Positions 1 to 10,136 of a DNA stretch of 64,000 bases are shown one piece after another. The position numbers were made by a program, and so were the translations under genes. The DNA is taken from NCBI RefSeq assembly GCF_014639535.1, contig NZ_BMGA01000001.1, positions 992,001 to 1,056,000 of the forward strand, read 5' to 3'. The stretch comes from Flavobacterium palustre (lineage in GTDB: Bacteria; Bacteroidota; Bacteroidia; Flavobacteriales; Flavobacteriaceae). The notes under the pieces were generated by a model that worked only from the letters and a program-made list of their open reading frames with translations, ran no database searches and was not told the DNA's origin. Numbering within the stretch: position 1 is the stretch's first letter; the number at the start of each line of letters is the position of its first letter.

Positions 1-2
1 AA

Positions 3-1481
3 GAATGGCGACCTAATTTTAGTTATTATGGTTATCAATACGTTCAGATTGAGAACATCAATTACAAAGAAGACAAGGACAAAAATCTTCCGACATTGGT
101 TGATTTGAAATCAAATTTCATTTACAATTCGTCTGGCGAAGCGGGAACTTTTGAATGTTCTAATGACATTTTCAACAAAACACACTGGCTGATTAATAAT
201 GCTATAAAAAGTAATTTTCAAAGTGTTTTCACCGATTGTCCGCAACGTGAAAAATTGGGTTGGATTGAGGAAATTCATTTAAACGGACCAGGATTGTTTT
301 TTAATTACAATCTGGAAAGTTTCATTCCGGCTACCATGCAGAATATTTCAGATTCACAACGTGACAATGGTTTAATTCCAACGATTGTTCCTGAATATGT
401 TGTCTTTGGAGGTGATTTTACCGATTCGCCTGAATGGGGTGTGACGGGAGTGATTTTGCCTTGGATGTATTACGAATATTATGGCGACGTTTCTTTGTTG
501 GAGAACTATTATCCCGTAATGAAAAAGTATGTAGATTATTTAGGCACAAAAGCCACAGGCCATATCGTGTCACACGGATTGGGCGATTGGTATGATTACG
601 GGACACACGCAGCGGGGTATTCTAAAAATAGTCCGATTGCACTTTCGGCGACAAGCCATTATTTCTATGGAGCAAGTTTGCTTGCCAAAGCGGCGAAATT
701 GCTGAATAAAACGGAAGATATTGCGAAATATGAAACCCTGACTTCGGAAATTAAAAAGGCATTTAACGATAAATTTTTTAATGCGGAAACCAAACAATAC
801 GGTACGGGAAGTCAGTTTAGTAACGCCGTTCCGATTTTTATGGATATCGTAGAACCACAATACAAACAAGCGGTAATGCAAAATTTGTTGGCCGATATCA
901 AAGCCAAAGGCGACCGATTGACAACCGGAGATGTAGGGAACCGTTATTTGTTTCAGACATTGGCACAAAATGGCGAAAACGAAACGATGTACAAAATGAA
1001 CAATCATTATGATGCACCGGGTTATGGTTTTCAAATCAAATTTGGTTTGACCACTCTCACAGAACAATGGGATCCAAGAAAAGGAAATTCATGGAACCAT
1101 TTTATGATGGGACAAATCGAAGAATGGTTTTATAAAAGTCTGGTAGGGATTGTTCCGGATGTTGAAAATCCGGGGTTTAAGCATTTCTTTATCCAACCGG
1201 AGTTGGTAGGCGATATGACTTTTGCGAAAGCGGATTACCAATCGATTTATGGAAAAATTGCTTCGTCTTGGGAAAAGAAAGATGGAAGATTAATTCTGAA
1301 AGTTGAAATTCCTGTTAATACTACGGCAACAATAAAAATGCCGGTAAAAAAGAACGCTGTTATCAAAGTAAATGGAAATATACTAAGCGATTCTAAAAAC
1401 GTTCTGAAAGTTTTGGATAATGAAGAAAAACCTTCATTTGTCTTAGGTTCAGGTATATATGTGTTAGAGTGTGCTTTGTAA
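3..1481 (+). CDS. alpha-L-rhamnosidase, GH78 (5' truncated by window edge)
   Basis: The frame is open from base 3 and has no start in the window, so only the C-terminal ~490 residues are seen. They hold the GH78 (alpha/alpha)6 barrel: a TDCPQREKLGW signature near base 230, the counterpart of the DCPQR motif carrying catalytic acids in characterised GH78 enzymes, and LTEQWD near 1055, matching the TxWE/EQW general-base region. A C-terminal beta-sandwich follows. The family releases terminal alpha-L-rhamnose from glycans by inversion. The signal peptide would lie upstream of the window. The next gene follows directly, and all PUL genes run the same way. It is only distantly similar to the complete GH78 at 7342, so probably has a different linkage preference (inference). 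Confidence 0.9.
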   Translation, partial: EWRPNFSYYGYQYVQIENINYKEDKDKNLPTLVDLKSNFIYNSSGEAGTFECSNDIFNKTHWLINNAIKSNFQSVFTDCPQREKLGWIEEIHLNGPGLFFNYNLESFIPATMQNISDSQRDNGLIPTIVPEYVVFGGDFTDSPEWGVTGVILPWMYYEYYGDVSLLENYYPVMKKYVDYLGTKATGHIVSHGLGDWYDYGTHAAGYSKNSPIALSATSHYFYGASLLAKAAKLLNKTEDIAKYETLTSEIKKAFNDKFFNAETKQYGTGSQFSNAVPIFMDIVEPQYKQAVMQNLLADIKAKGDRLTTGDVGNRYLFQTLAQNGENETMYKMNNHYDAPGYGFQIKFGLTTLTEQWDPRKGNSWNHFMMGQIEEWFYKSLVGIVPDVENPGFKHFFIQPELVGDMTFAKADYQSIYGKIASSWEKKDGRLILKVEIPVNTTATIKMPVKKNAVIKVNGNILSDSKNVLKVLDNEEKPSFVLGSGIYVLECAL

Positions 1482-1507
1482 ATGAAAATAAAATGATAAA
1501 TTTAAGG

Positions 1508-2935
1508 ATGAAACGGAATCAAATGAAAAGGCTGTTGCTGATGGTGTTTTTGTTTTTGGCTGTGCCAAAAATGGAGGCTCAGACATCAGATAACAATTAC
1601 AGAGCGCCAATAGCAAAAACAATCAGTACGATTGCTTCTATTTTTAAAGTGACTATCAATGATAAAGATGGTTTGCTTAAAGATAAAGAATTGGATTATG
1701 CCGATTGGAGAATCCGTCAGGGGAATTTAGAAGTTTCATTGACAGCGGTTTTGTCTCCTTTTGAGTTGACTTATTTCAAAGAAAACGATTCGACTTATGT
1801 GATTCGAAAATTTGAATATGCCAGAAGATCGGTAACTGTGGGCAAAGAACGTTTGGAATATTTGGCTGATTTGTATCCTAATCTAAAAGCCTGGGAAACC
1901 AGAAAAGCCGAATTAAAACAATGTATTATCAGTTCGATTGGTTTAGACAAAGCTCCGGCAATGCCAAAGACAAAACCAATTTTGACTTCAAAAAGAATTT
2001 ATAAAGATTACAGTGTAGAAAATATTGGATTGGAAATCATACCGGGAGTTTATGCAACAGGCTCTATTTATAAACCGTATCCTTTAAAAGGAAAAGTCCC
2101 TGTGGTGATTACGCCTAATGGGCATTTCGGGGATGGAAGATATCGAAAAGACCAGCAATTGCGTTGCGCTGTTTTGGCTAAAATGGGAGCGGTTGTAGTC
2201 GATTTTGATTTGTTTGCCTGGGGAGAATCTACTTTACAGTTTGATGCCACTTTGCATAGAAACAGCATTGCACAAACCATTCAGGTTTTAAGTGCCGAGC
2301 GATTATTAGATTACATGTTTTCGCAAAAGTATATTGACAAAAATCGAGTAGGAGTTACCGGTGGTTCAGGCGGTGGCTCTCAAACCATGTTTTTGGCTGC
2401 GATTGATGACAGAATTACTGTTTCGATTCCGGTGGTGATGACTTCTTCTCATTTTGTGGGTGGTTGTCCATGCGAAAGCGGTCGTGGTTTGCATCTTTGC
2501 GGCAACGGAACTAATAATGCTGAAATTGCAGCAATGGCGGCTCCTAAACCACAATTGATTGTTTCCGATGGTGGAGATTGGACAGCGACTGTGCCGGAAT
2601 TAGAATTTCCGTTTATCCAAAAAACTTATGGTTTGTATGGAAAACAAAGCTTGGTCGAAAATGCTCATTTCCCTAAAGAAGGGCATAATTATGGCGAGTC
2701 CAAACGTATGGCAATGTATCCTTTTATGGCAAAGTATTTGGGATTGGATTTGAAAAAAGTGCAAAATGAAAAAGGAGAAATTGACGAATCGACTTGTGTG
2801 ATTGAGCCTTATGAAAAGATGTATGTTTTTGGAGCTAAAGGTGAAAATTTGCCTAAAAATGCTTTGAAAGACATCAACAAATTATATGAATTGTTCGGAG
2901 AAAAAAATGGTAAGGTTTACGAGGTTAAAAAATAG
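1508..2935 (+). CDS. secreted alpha/beta-hydrolase, acetyl(xylan)esterase-like
   Basis: A secreted esterase of the acetylxylan-esterase/abhydrolase type found in Bacteroidota PULs. It probably deacetylates the glycan so the glycosidases can act. The N-terminus is a signal peptide ending near MEAQ. The nucleophile elbow GGSGGGSQ puts the catalytic serine at about residue 287. The histidine is in EGHNYG at about residue 393, and an Asp/Glu between them completes the triad. A cysteine-rich loop (GGCPCESGRGLHLCGNG) precedes the acid. In-frame ATGs exist at 1469, 1493, 1508 and 1523. The first overlaps the upstream gene; 1508 leaves a normal signal peptide. Substrate specificity cannot be read from sequence. 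Confidence 0.8.
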   Translation: MKRNQMKRLLLMVFLFLAVPKMEAQTSDNNYRAPIAKTISTIASIFKVTINDKDGLLKDKELDYADWRIRQGNLEVSLTAVLSPFELTYFKENDSTYVIRKFEYARRSVTVGKERLEYLADLYPNLKAWETRKAELKQCIISSIGLDKAPAMPKTKPILTSKRIYKDYSVENIGLEIIPGVYATGSIYKPYPLKGKVPVVITPNGHFGDGRYRKDQQLRCAVLAKMGAVVVDFDLFAWGESTLQFDATLHRNSIAQTIQVLSAERLLDYMFSQKYIDKNRVGVTGGSGGGSQTMFLAAIDDRITVSIPVVMTSSHFVGGCPCESGRGLHLCGNGTNNAEIAAMAAPKPQLIVSDGGDWTATVPELEFPFIQKTYGLYGKQSLVENAHFPKEGHNYGESKRMAMYPFMAKYLGLDLKKVQNEKGEIDESTCVIEPYEKMYVFGAKGENLPKNALKDINKLYELFGEKNGKVYEVKK

Positions 2936-2941
2936 AATTTT

Positions 2942-3018
2942 GCCACAGATTAAAATGATTATCACAGATTAAGTAAAGTGATTATTAGAAAATCCTTTTA
3001 ATCTTTCTAATCTGTGGC
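2942..3018. repeat. intergenic palindrome, CCACAGATT family
   Basis: GCCACAGATTA at 2942-2952 pairs perfectly with TAATCTGTGGC at 3008-3018. The same arms recur at 11292-11427 and 12348-12409. It fills the gap between the esterase and GH95 genes. It could be an mRNA hairpin or a REP-like element. Confidence 0.8.
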
Positions 3019-3033
3019 TAAAAAAACAACTAT

Positions 3034-5511
3034 ATGAAGTTAAAAAATAAAATACAACAAATTGGTGTTGGGATTCTAATCGTTTTAGGAAGCCACAATA
3101 TTTTGGCACAAACTAAAAACAATTTAAAATTATGGTACAATAAACCTGCTGCAATCTGGAACGAAGCTTTGCCATTGGGTAATGGACGTTTGGGAGCGAT
3201 GGTTTTTGGCGACCCTTCAGTTGAGCGTTTGCAATTGAATGAAGAAACCATTTGGGCGGGTTCTCCTAATACCAATGCGCATGATAAATCGATTAAGGCT
3301 TTGCCAATTGTTCGAAAATTAATTTTCGAAGGAAAATACAAAGAAGCGCAGGATTTGGCAACCCGTGATATCATGTCGCAAACCAATGATGGTATGCCGT
3401 ATCAGACTTTTGGGAGCGTGTACATTTCGTTCAACGGGCATAATGATTATAAAAATTACTACCGTGATTTAGATATTGCCAATGCTACGGCTTCGGTACA
3501 ATATGAGGTGGATGGTGTTACTTATAAAAGGGAAGTATTGACCGCTTTTGCCGATCAGGTGATTGCAGTAAAGTTATCGGCAAGCAAAGCCGGGAAAATT
3601 ACTTGTAATGTGATGATGAACAGCCCGATTGATAAAACACTTTCTTTCTCGGATGAGAACGAAATTGTGATGACCGGAACGGGAACTAATTTTGAAGGTG
3701 TAAAAGGAAAAGTAAAATTTGAAGGCCGTCTGGCAGTTCAAAACAAAGGCGGAAAAGTAACTTCTAAAAACGGAGTTATAAGTATCAATGGCGCCGATGA
3801 AGCGACTTTGTACATTTCAATAGCAACTAATTTTGTGGATTATAAAACTTTGGACGAAAACCAAACGCCAAAATGCAAATCCTATTTAGTGGCTGCTTTG
3901 CCAAAATCTTTCGAAACAATCAAAAAGAACCATGTAGCTTTTTATCAAAAATATTTTAATCGGGTGAGTTTGGATTTGGGTTCAAATGAAAATGTAAAGA
4001 AACCTACCGATGAGCGCATTCGTGATTTTGCTAAAGTATTTGATCCGCAACTGGCAGCCATGTATTTTCAGTTTGGTCGTTATTTGTTGATTTCGTCTTC
4101 GCAACCGGGTGGGCAACCAGCAAATTTGCAAGGGATTTGGAACGATATGGTTTCGCCGCCCTGGGATAGTAAATACACAACAAATATCAATGCCGAAATG
4201 AATTACTGGCCGGCCGAGCTTACCAATCTTTCTGAAATGCACGAGCCTTTTATCCAAATGGCAAAAGAATTGAGTGTTACTGGTGCCGAAACAGCTAAAA
4301 CCATGTACAACGCCCGCGGTTGGGTCTTACACCACAATACCGATATTTGGCGCATTACAGGACCGGTAGATCAGGCAGCTTCAGGAATGTGGCCTACAGG
4401 CGGTGCCTGGGTTTGTCAGGATTTGTGGGAACGTTATTTGTACACTGGCGACAAAAAATATTTGGCAGAGATTTATCCGATAATGAAAGGTGCAGCACAG
4501 TTCTTTTTAGACTTTATGGTTGTCGACCCGAATACCAATTATTTGGTTGTAGTGCCTTCTTCTTCGCCTGAAAATGTGCATGCCGGCGAGGACGGAAAAT
4601 CGACTATTGCTTCGGGAACGACAATGGATAACCAATTGGTTTTTGATTTGTTTACCAATGTGATGAAAGCTTCGGCTTTAGTTTCGCCTGATGCAGCTTT
4701 TATTAAAGAACTGAAAGAAGCTCTGGCTAAAATGCCTCCGATGAAAGTGGGAAAACACAATCAGCTACAGGAATGGCAGGAAGATTGGGATAATCCAAAA
4801 GACAATCACCGTCACGTTTCACATTTGTACGGCTTGTTTCCTAGTAACCAAATTTCGCCAATCAAAACACCTGAACTGTTTGAAGCAGCGAAACAATCGT
4901 TGATTTACAGAACCGATGAATCAACTGGTTGGTCAATGGGTTGGAAAGTGAATTTATGGGCTCGTTTATTAGACGGAAATCACGCTTACAAATTAATTCA
5001 GGATCAACTGCATTTGGTAACCGCAGATCAAAGAAAAGGTGGCGGAACTTATCCGAATATGTTGGACGCACACCAGCCATTTCAGATTGATGGGAATTTT
5101 GGTTGCACCGCCGGAATTGCCGAAATGCTGATGCAATCTCAGGAAGGAGCGATTCATTTATTGCCAGCTTTGCCAACCGTTTGGAAAAACGGCTCGATAA
5201 AAGGATTAGTAGCCCGTGGTGGATTTGTAATCGACATGGAATGGAAAAATAACAAAGTTTCGACTTTGAAAGTGTATTCAAAATTAAGAGGAAACTGCCG
5301 ATTGAAACTGGAAAACACTTTGAAAGCTGAAAAAGGAATTACGCTTAAAAAAGCAAAAGGGAAAAACCCGAATCCGTTGTTTTATGATGTTGAGGTGAAG
5401 AAACCAATCATTTCTAAAGAAGCGAAATTGCCTAAAGTGCAATTGCCAAAGTACAATGAATACGATGTGGAGATGAAAGCGGGGGAAACCTATACATTTT
5501 ACGGGAATTAA
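3034..5511 (+). CDS. alpha-L-fucosidase / alpha-L-galactosidase, GH95
   Basis: An 825-residue secreted enzyme with signal peptide (cleavage near ILAQ). The GH95 N-terminal beta-domain is shown by [19 protein letters not shown] and the following RLGAMVFGD. The (alpha/alpha)6 catalytic domain follows. Residues matching the catalytic set of Bifidobacterium AfcA are visible: the NIN pair (N384, N386) before AEMNYW, a SPEN glutamate, and D686 in [19 protein letters not shown] is the family's substrate-side histidine loop. GH95 enzymes are inverting exo-hydrolases that release alpha-1,2-L-fucose or, in several Bacteroides members, L-galactose. The sequence does not decide between them. Length is normal for the family. 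Confidence 0.93.
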   Translation: MKLKNKIQQIGVGILIVLGSHNILAQTKNNLKLWYNKPAAIWNEALPLGNGRLGAMVFGDPSVERLQLNEETIWAGSPNTNAHDKSIKALPIVRKLIFEGKYKEAQDLATRDIMSQTNDGMPYQTFGSVYISFNGHNDYKNYYRDLDIANATASVQYEVDGVTYKREVLTAFADQVIAVKLSASKAGKITCNVMMNSPIDKTLSFSDENEIVMTGTGTNFEGVKGKVKFEGRLAVQNKGGKVTSKNGVISINGADEATLYISIATNFVDYKTLDENQTPKCKSYLVAALPKSFETIKKNHVAFYQKYFNRVSLDLGSNENVKKPTDERIRDFAKVFDPQLAAMYFQFGRYLLISSSQPGGQPANLQGIWNDMVSPPWDSKYTTNINAEMNYWPAELTNLSEMHEPFIQMAKELSVTGAETAKTMYNARGWVLHHNTDIWRITGPVDQAASGMWPTGGAWVCQDLWERYLYTGDKKYLAEIYPIMKGAAQFFLDFMVVDPNTNYLVVVPSSSPENVHAGEDGKSTIASGTTMDNQLVFDLFTNVMKASALVSPDAAFIKELKEALAKMPPMKVGKHNQLQEWQEDWDNPKDNHRHVSHLYGLFPSNQISPIKTPELFEAAKQSLIYRTDESTGWSMGWKVNLWARLLDGNHAYKLIQDQLHLVTADQRKGGGTYPNMLDAHQPFQIDGNFGCTAGIAEMLMQSQEGAIHLLPALPTVWKNGSIKGLVARGGFVIDMEWKNNKVSTLKVYSKLRGNCRLKLENTLKAEKGITLKKAKGKNPNPLFYDVEVKKPIISKEAKLPKVQLPKYNEYDVEMKAGETYTFYGN

Positions 5512-5526
5512 TAATTCAACAGAATA

Positions 5527-5610
5527 TTCCCCTCCATTGGAGGGGTGCCCGAAGGATGGGGTGGGAAAAAACACCCCGGCTTTCAGCCCCCCCTCTTAAA
5601 AAGAGGGGAA
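5527..5610. repeat. G/C-rich double palindrome, CCCCTCC family
   Basis: A CCCCTCC..GGAGGGG hairpin is followed by a GGGGTGG/CACCCC pairing and a second CCCCTC..GAGGGG hairpin. It is far more GC-rich than its surroundings. Related copies are at 38097-38183 and 46853-46938, with a partial one at 25782-25807. Confidence 0.8.
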
Positions 5611-5635
5611 TAATAAAATGAAAAAATAAATTAAA

Positions 5636-7201
5636 ATGTTGACAAATTTTAAATACAAAATAATAGCTTTTACAGTTTTGGTTGCTTCATTAAGCAGTTG
5701 TAAATCGGGTGTGGGATATTCCTCAAAAGGAAAAGGAGCTGTGTTGAAATCCGATAATTTCAAACATTATGTGGATTATTTCAACACGATGGAAGACGAG
5801 AATCTGAAATTTGCGATTCCGAATGATAGTGCGTGGGCATGGATGGAAAAGAATATTCCGTTGTTCGAATGTCCGCAGCAAAATTTTGAGGAAATCTATT
5901 ATTACCGTTGGTGGACGGCTCGAAAACACATCAAGAAAACGCCTCTTGGTTATGGAATTACCGAGTTTTTGGTCGATCGTTCCTATGCCGATAAATACAA
6001 TTTAATTGCTTGTGCTGTTGGGCATCACATCAACGAATTTCGTTGGGTTCACGATCCAAAATACATTGAACAGGATGTGAAAATCTGGTACCGTGGCAAT
6101 GATGGGAAACCGATGAACAAATTGTACAAATTCAGTAGCTGGACTGCCGATGCTTTGTACAATCGCTATTTGGTGAACAAAGATGAAAAATTCTTATTGG
6201 ATATGTATCCGGATATGGTGACGGATTATGCCGTTTGGGAAAAAGACCGTCAGCGCAAGGATGGTTTGTTTTGGCAACACGATGTAAAGGACGGAATGGA
6301 AGAATCGCTGAGTGGCGGACGTAAAGTACAAAATGCACGCCCAACAATTAACAGCTATATGTACGGCAATGCGATGGCGATTTCGAAAATGGCCGAAATG
6401 AAAGGCGATAAAGAAGCGGAAGCCAAATTCAAAGCCAAAGCTGATGTCCTGAAACAATTGATAGAAACCAAATTGTGGAATAAGAAAAGTGAATTTTTCG
6501 AAACCTTTACTGAAAAAGATACTTTGGCGCAGGTGAGAGAAGCTATCGGATTTATTCCTTGGTATTTTAATTTGCCAGAGCAAAATAAAGGTTTTGAAAA
6601 AGCCTGGGAACAAATTAAGGATGAAAAAGGGTTTTCGGCTCCTTTTGGTTTGACAACAGCTGAAAGAAGAAGTCCACGTTTCAGGACTCACGGAACCGGA
6701 ACCTGCGAATGGGACGGAGCGATCTGGCCTTTTGCTACTTCACAGACGTTGACGGCTCTGGCTAATGTTTTGAATAATTACAACCAAAACTTTGTTGCCA
6801 AAACCGATTATTTCAAACAGATGAATTTGTATGTTGAATCGCAATACTATCGTGGCCGACCTTATATTGGCGAGTATCTGGACGAAACGACAGGCTATTG
6901 GTTAATGGGAGACAGAGAGCGAAGCCGTTATTACAACCATTCGACTTTTAACGATTTGATGATTACAGGATTGGTGGGTTTACGCCCAAGAGCCGATGAA
7001 AAAATTGAAGTGAATCCGTTGATTCCACAAGAAAAATGGGATTGGTTCTGTCTGGATAATGTGTTATATCACGGAAATATTATTACGATTCTTTGGGACA
7101 AAACCGGAGAAAAATATGGTAAGGGAAAAGGTTTCAGAATTTTTAAAAATGGAAAGGAAATTGCTGTTTCTGAAAAATTAGAAAAATTAGTGATTGAATA
7201 G
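5636..7201 (+). CDS. lipoprotein glycoside hydrolase, GH63/MGH1-like (alpha/alpha)6 fold
   Basis: A 521-residue lipoprotein: the signal ends in the lipobox LSSC at about residue 22. The body resembles the mannosylglycerate-hydrolase/GH63 clan barrel. The tell-tale strings are EWDGAIWPFATSQT, matching the WDGPxWP motif of that clan, YYYRWWTARKH near the N-terminus, and GEYLDETTGYW near the C-terminus. Members are annotated as MGH1-like hydrolases in many Bacteroidota PULs, mostly without a known substrate. The neighbouring rhamnosidases and fucosidase suggest an exo-acting side-chain glycosidase on the outer membrane. The exact CAZy family is not settled here. Confidence 0.72.
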   Translation: MLTNFKYKIIAFTVLVASLSSCKSGVGYSSKGKGAVLKSDNFKHYVDYFNTMEDENLKFAIPNDSAWAWMEKNIPLFECPQQNFEEIYYYRWWTARKHIKKTPLGYGITEFLVDRSYADKYNLIACAVGHHINEFRWVHDPKYIEQDVKIWYRGNDGKPMNKLYKFSSWTADALYNRYLVNKDEKFLLDMYPDMVTDYAVWEKDRQRKDGLFWQHDVKDGMEESLSGGRKVQNARPTINSYMYGNAMAISKMAEMKGDKEAEAKFKAKADVLKQLIETKLWNKKSEFFETFTEKDTLAQVREAIGFIPWYFNLPEQNKGFEKAWEQIKDEKGFSAPFGLTTAERRSPRFRTHGTGTCEWDGAIWPFATSQTLTALANVLNNYNQNFVAKTDYFKQMNLYVESQYYRGRPYIGEYLDETTGYWLMGDRERSRYYNHSTFNDLMITGLVGLRPRADEKIEVNPLIPQEKWDWFCLDNVLYHGNIITILWDKTGEKYGKGKGFRIFKNGKEIAVSEKLEKLVIE

Positions 7202-7203
7202 TA

Positions 7204-7272
7204 AATCTGCGAAGATCTGCGGAATCTGCGTGAAAAAATTAGCACGCAGATTTTAGCAGATTCGGCAGATTA
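7204..7272. repeat. intergenic palindrome, CTGCGTG family
   Basis: AATCTGCGTG (7223-7232) pairs with CACGCAGATT (7243-7252). Outer AATCTGC/GCAGATT arms extend the hairpin. A second copy is nested in the repeat at 11292-11427. Confidence 0.8.
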
Positions 7273-7341
7273 AAAATGAATATAATTTATAGAAAAAGAA
7301 CAAATACTTGAAAATTTTCAAGCCGTAGTAAATAAAAAACT

Positions 7342-10095
7342 ATGAAAAAAATAATTCTACATACATTCCTTCTTATTGCATCACTCTGTTTTTCTTTGGC
7401 GCAAGCCCAAAATAAAATTAGTGTCACAAATTTGCAATGCGAAATGCTTAACAATCCGGAAGGAATTGATGTTTTGCAACCGCGTTTGAGCTGGCAAATA
7501 AAAGCAGATGTCAATGATGTAAAACAAACGGCCTATCAAATTTTGGTCGCTTCGACTTTGGAAAACCTGAACGCGAATAAAGCTGATTTATGGGATAGCG
7601 GGAAAGTAGCAAGTGATGAATCTGTCAATGTTATTTACAACGGAAAAAAACTTAGAGATAGAGATAATGCGTTTTGGAAAGTAATTGTTTTTACGAATAA
7701 AGGCGAAGTAAAATCTAATGAGAAAGCTCATTTCAGCATTGGGATTTTAACCTATGCCGACTGGAAATCGACACGCTGGATTGGTTATGAAAAATTGTCG
7801 AAAGATGATAGCATTTCTCAATATTCGAAATTATCAGCCCGTTATTTAAGAAAAGAAATTGATGTAAAAAAGCAGGTCAAAAATGCTAAAGTTTACATCA
7901 TGGGAATGGGTTTGTATGAGTTGTATATCAACGGGAATAAAATTGGCGATCAGGTATTGGCTCCCGTTCCGACGGATTATACCAAAAACGTAAAATACAA
8001 TGTTTTTGATGTGACTTCGCAATTGAAGGAAGGCAAAAATATGCTGGGAACGATTTTAGGAAACGGACGTTTTTTTGCAATGCGTCAGGATTACAAACCG
8101 TATAAAATCAAATCATTTGGTTTGCCAAAAATGGCTTTGCAGTTGTTTGTAGAATATACAGACGGAAGCAAAGAAGTCATCAGAACAGACGACACCTGGA
8201 AATTAACCACTGACGGACCGATTTTGTCCAACAACGAATACGACGGTGAAGAATACGATGCCCGCAAGGAAATGAAAGGCTGGGCAACGACTAATTTTGA
8301 TGATAAAAATTGGGTAAATGCCAGATACGTGCAGGAACCGGGCGGTTTTTATGAAGCGCAGATGACACCGAATATGAAAATCAAAGGCGAAGTAAAACCG
8401 ATTTCGATCAAGCAAACTGCCAAAGGAACTTATATTCTCGATATGGGTCAGAATATGGTAGGCTGGCTGCAACTGAAAGTCAAAGGAAAAAGTGGCGATC
8501 AGGTTACAATGAAATTTGCCGAATCCTTGCAGGCAGATGGTTCGCTGTACATTGCCAATTTGCGTGACGCCAAAACTACCGATGTGTACACGCTAAAAGG
8601 TGAAGGCGAAGAAGTCTGGGAACCACGTTTTATATTTCACGGTTTCCGATTTGTAGAAATTTCAGGTTTTCCGACCAAACCAACTTTAGAAAATTTTGTT
8701 GGGAAAGTGGTGTATGACGATATGAAAACCACGGGGACTTTTGAATCTTCGGATGCAACAATGAACCAGATTTTCAAAAATGCCTGGTGGGGCATTAGCG
8801 GAAATTACAAAGGAATGCCGATTGACTGTCCACAGCGAAACGAGCGTCAGCCTTGGTTGGGAGACAGGACAACAGGTGCTTATGGCGAAAGTTTTTTGTT
8901 CAATAACCAGACTTTGTATGCCAAATGGCTGGACGATATCAAATATTCCCAAACACAGGACGGGGGATTGCCCGATGTGGCACCGGCTTTCTGGCGTTAT
9001 TACGGTGACAATGTGACCTGGCCGGGAACCTACATCACGGTGGGTGATATGTTGTACCAACAATTTGGCGATGCGGAAGTGATTAAAAAACAATACCCTA
9101 CCATGAAAAAATGGATGGTGTATATGGAGGAAAATTATCTTCAAAATGATTTAATGGACAAGGACAAATACGGTGACTGGTGCGTTCCGCCGGAATCATT
9201 GGAATTGATTCGTTCCAAAGATCCTGCGCGTTTGACTGATGGTCAATTGTTGTCGAGCGCTTTCTATTATCAGCTGTTGGGCATTATGAAAAAGTTTGCC
9301 GTAATCGCAAAAGCCGATGCCGATATTGCCCATTATGATGATTTGGCAAGCAGAATCAAGAAAGCTTTCAATGCCAAATTTTTGAATACCGAGAAAAACT
9401 ACTACGCTAACAATACCGTAACGGCAAACGTACTGCCTTTGGCTTTCGGGATGGTTCCTGAAAATTTAAAAGATAAAGTTTTCCAAAGTATGGTTCACGA
9501 AGTTGAAGTAACTAAGCAGGGTCATATTAGTACGGGTGTTATCGGAACGCAGTTTTTGATGCGAACGCTGACGAATTTTGGAAGAGGGGGTTTGGCTTAT
9601 AAACTGGCTTCAAATAAAACCTATCCAAGTTGGGGTTTCATGGTCGAAAACGGTGCTACCACTATTTGGGAATTATGGAACGGAAATACTGCTGATCCAT
9701 CGATGAATTCGCAAAACCACGTGATGCTTTTGGGCGATTTACTGATTTGGTACTATGAAAATATGGCGGGAATCAAGAGCAATCCTGAAACTCCGGGCTT
9801 CAAACAAATCATCATGAAACCTGATTTCAACGCTGGATTGACTTTTGTAAATGCGTCTTATGAATCAGTTCATGGATTGATAAAAAGTAATTGGAAAAAG
9901 GAAAAGAGTGGTTTAGAATGGAATATTACAATTCCGGCAAATACTACTGCTTTGGTGTATTTGCCAACAGCAGATTCTAAAAAAATCAGCGTCAATAAAT
10001 CAAAATTAGATAAAACTTCGATTGCTCATAAAATGGAAGGAAACCAACATGTTTTAACCTTGCCATCAGGAAATTATACATTGAAAGTAAACTAG
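7342..10095 (+). CDS. alpha-L-rhamnosidase, GH78
   Basis: A complete 917-residue secreted enzyme with a signal peptide ending near LAQAQ. N-terminal fibronectin-like and rhamnose-binding beta-domains (about residues 25-440) are followed by the GH78 (alpha/alpha)6 barrel. The IDCPQRNERQPWLGDR motif has D495 as the start of the conserved acid cluster, and ATTIWELWNG carries E777, the likely general base. A beta-sandwich (FKQIIMKPDF onward) closes the protein. It removes terminal alpha-L-rhamnose. Size and domain order match characterised Bacteroides GH78 enzymes. It is probably periplasmic. Confidence 0.94.
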   Translation: MKKIILHTFLLIASLCFSLAQAQNKISVTNLQCEMLNNPEGIDVLQPRLSWQIKADVNDVKQTAYQILVASTLENLNANKADLWDSGKVASDESVNVIYNGKKLRDRDNAFWKVIVFTNKGEVKSNEKAHFSIGILTYADWKSTRWIGYEKLSKDDSISQYSKLSARYLRKEIDVKKQVKNAKVYIMGMGLYELYINGNKIGDQVLAPVPTDYTKNVKYNVFDVTSQLKEGKNMLGTILGNGRFFAMRQDYKPYKIKSFGLPKMALQLFVEYTDGSKEVIRTDDTWKLTTDGPILSNNEYDGEEYDARKEMKGWATTNFDDKNWVNARYVQEPGGFYEAQMTPNMKIKGEVKPISIKQTAKGTYILDMGQNMVGWLQLKVKGKSGDQVTMKFAESLQADGSLYIANLRDAKTTDVYTLKGEGEEVWEPRFIFHGFRFVEISGFPTKPTLENFVGKVVYDDMKTTGTFESSDATMNQIFKNAWWGISGNYKGMPIDCPQRNERQPWLGDRTTGAYGESFLFNNQTLYAKWLDDIKYSQTQDGGLPDVAPAFWRYYGDNVTWPGTYITVGDMLYQQFGDAEVIKKQYPTMKKWMVYMEENYLQNDLMDKDKYGDWCVPPESLELIRSKDPARLTDGQLLSSAFYYQLLGIMKKFAVIAKADADIAHYDDLASRIKKAFNAKFLNTEKNYYANNTVTANVLPLAFGMVPENLKDKVFQSMVHEVEVTKQGHISTGVIGTQFLMRTLTNFGRGGLAYKLASNKTYPSWGFMVENGATTIWELWNGNTADPSMNSQNHVMLLGDLLIWYYENMAGIKSNPETPGFKQIIMKPDFNAGLTFVNASYESVHGLIKSNWKKEKSGLEWNITIPANTTALVYLPTADSKKISVNKSKLDKTSIAHKMEGNQHVLTLPSGNYTLKVN

Positions 10096-10136
10096 AAATA
10101 CGAATTAATAAATACATAACATAAATAAAAATAATA

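Noticed and set aside
570..1067. Long antisense frame inside the GH78 gene
   Set aside because: A shadow frame created by codon bias; similar antisense frames occur under most long genes here.
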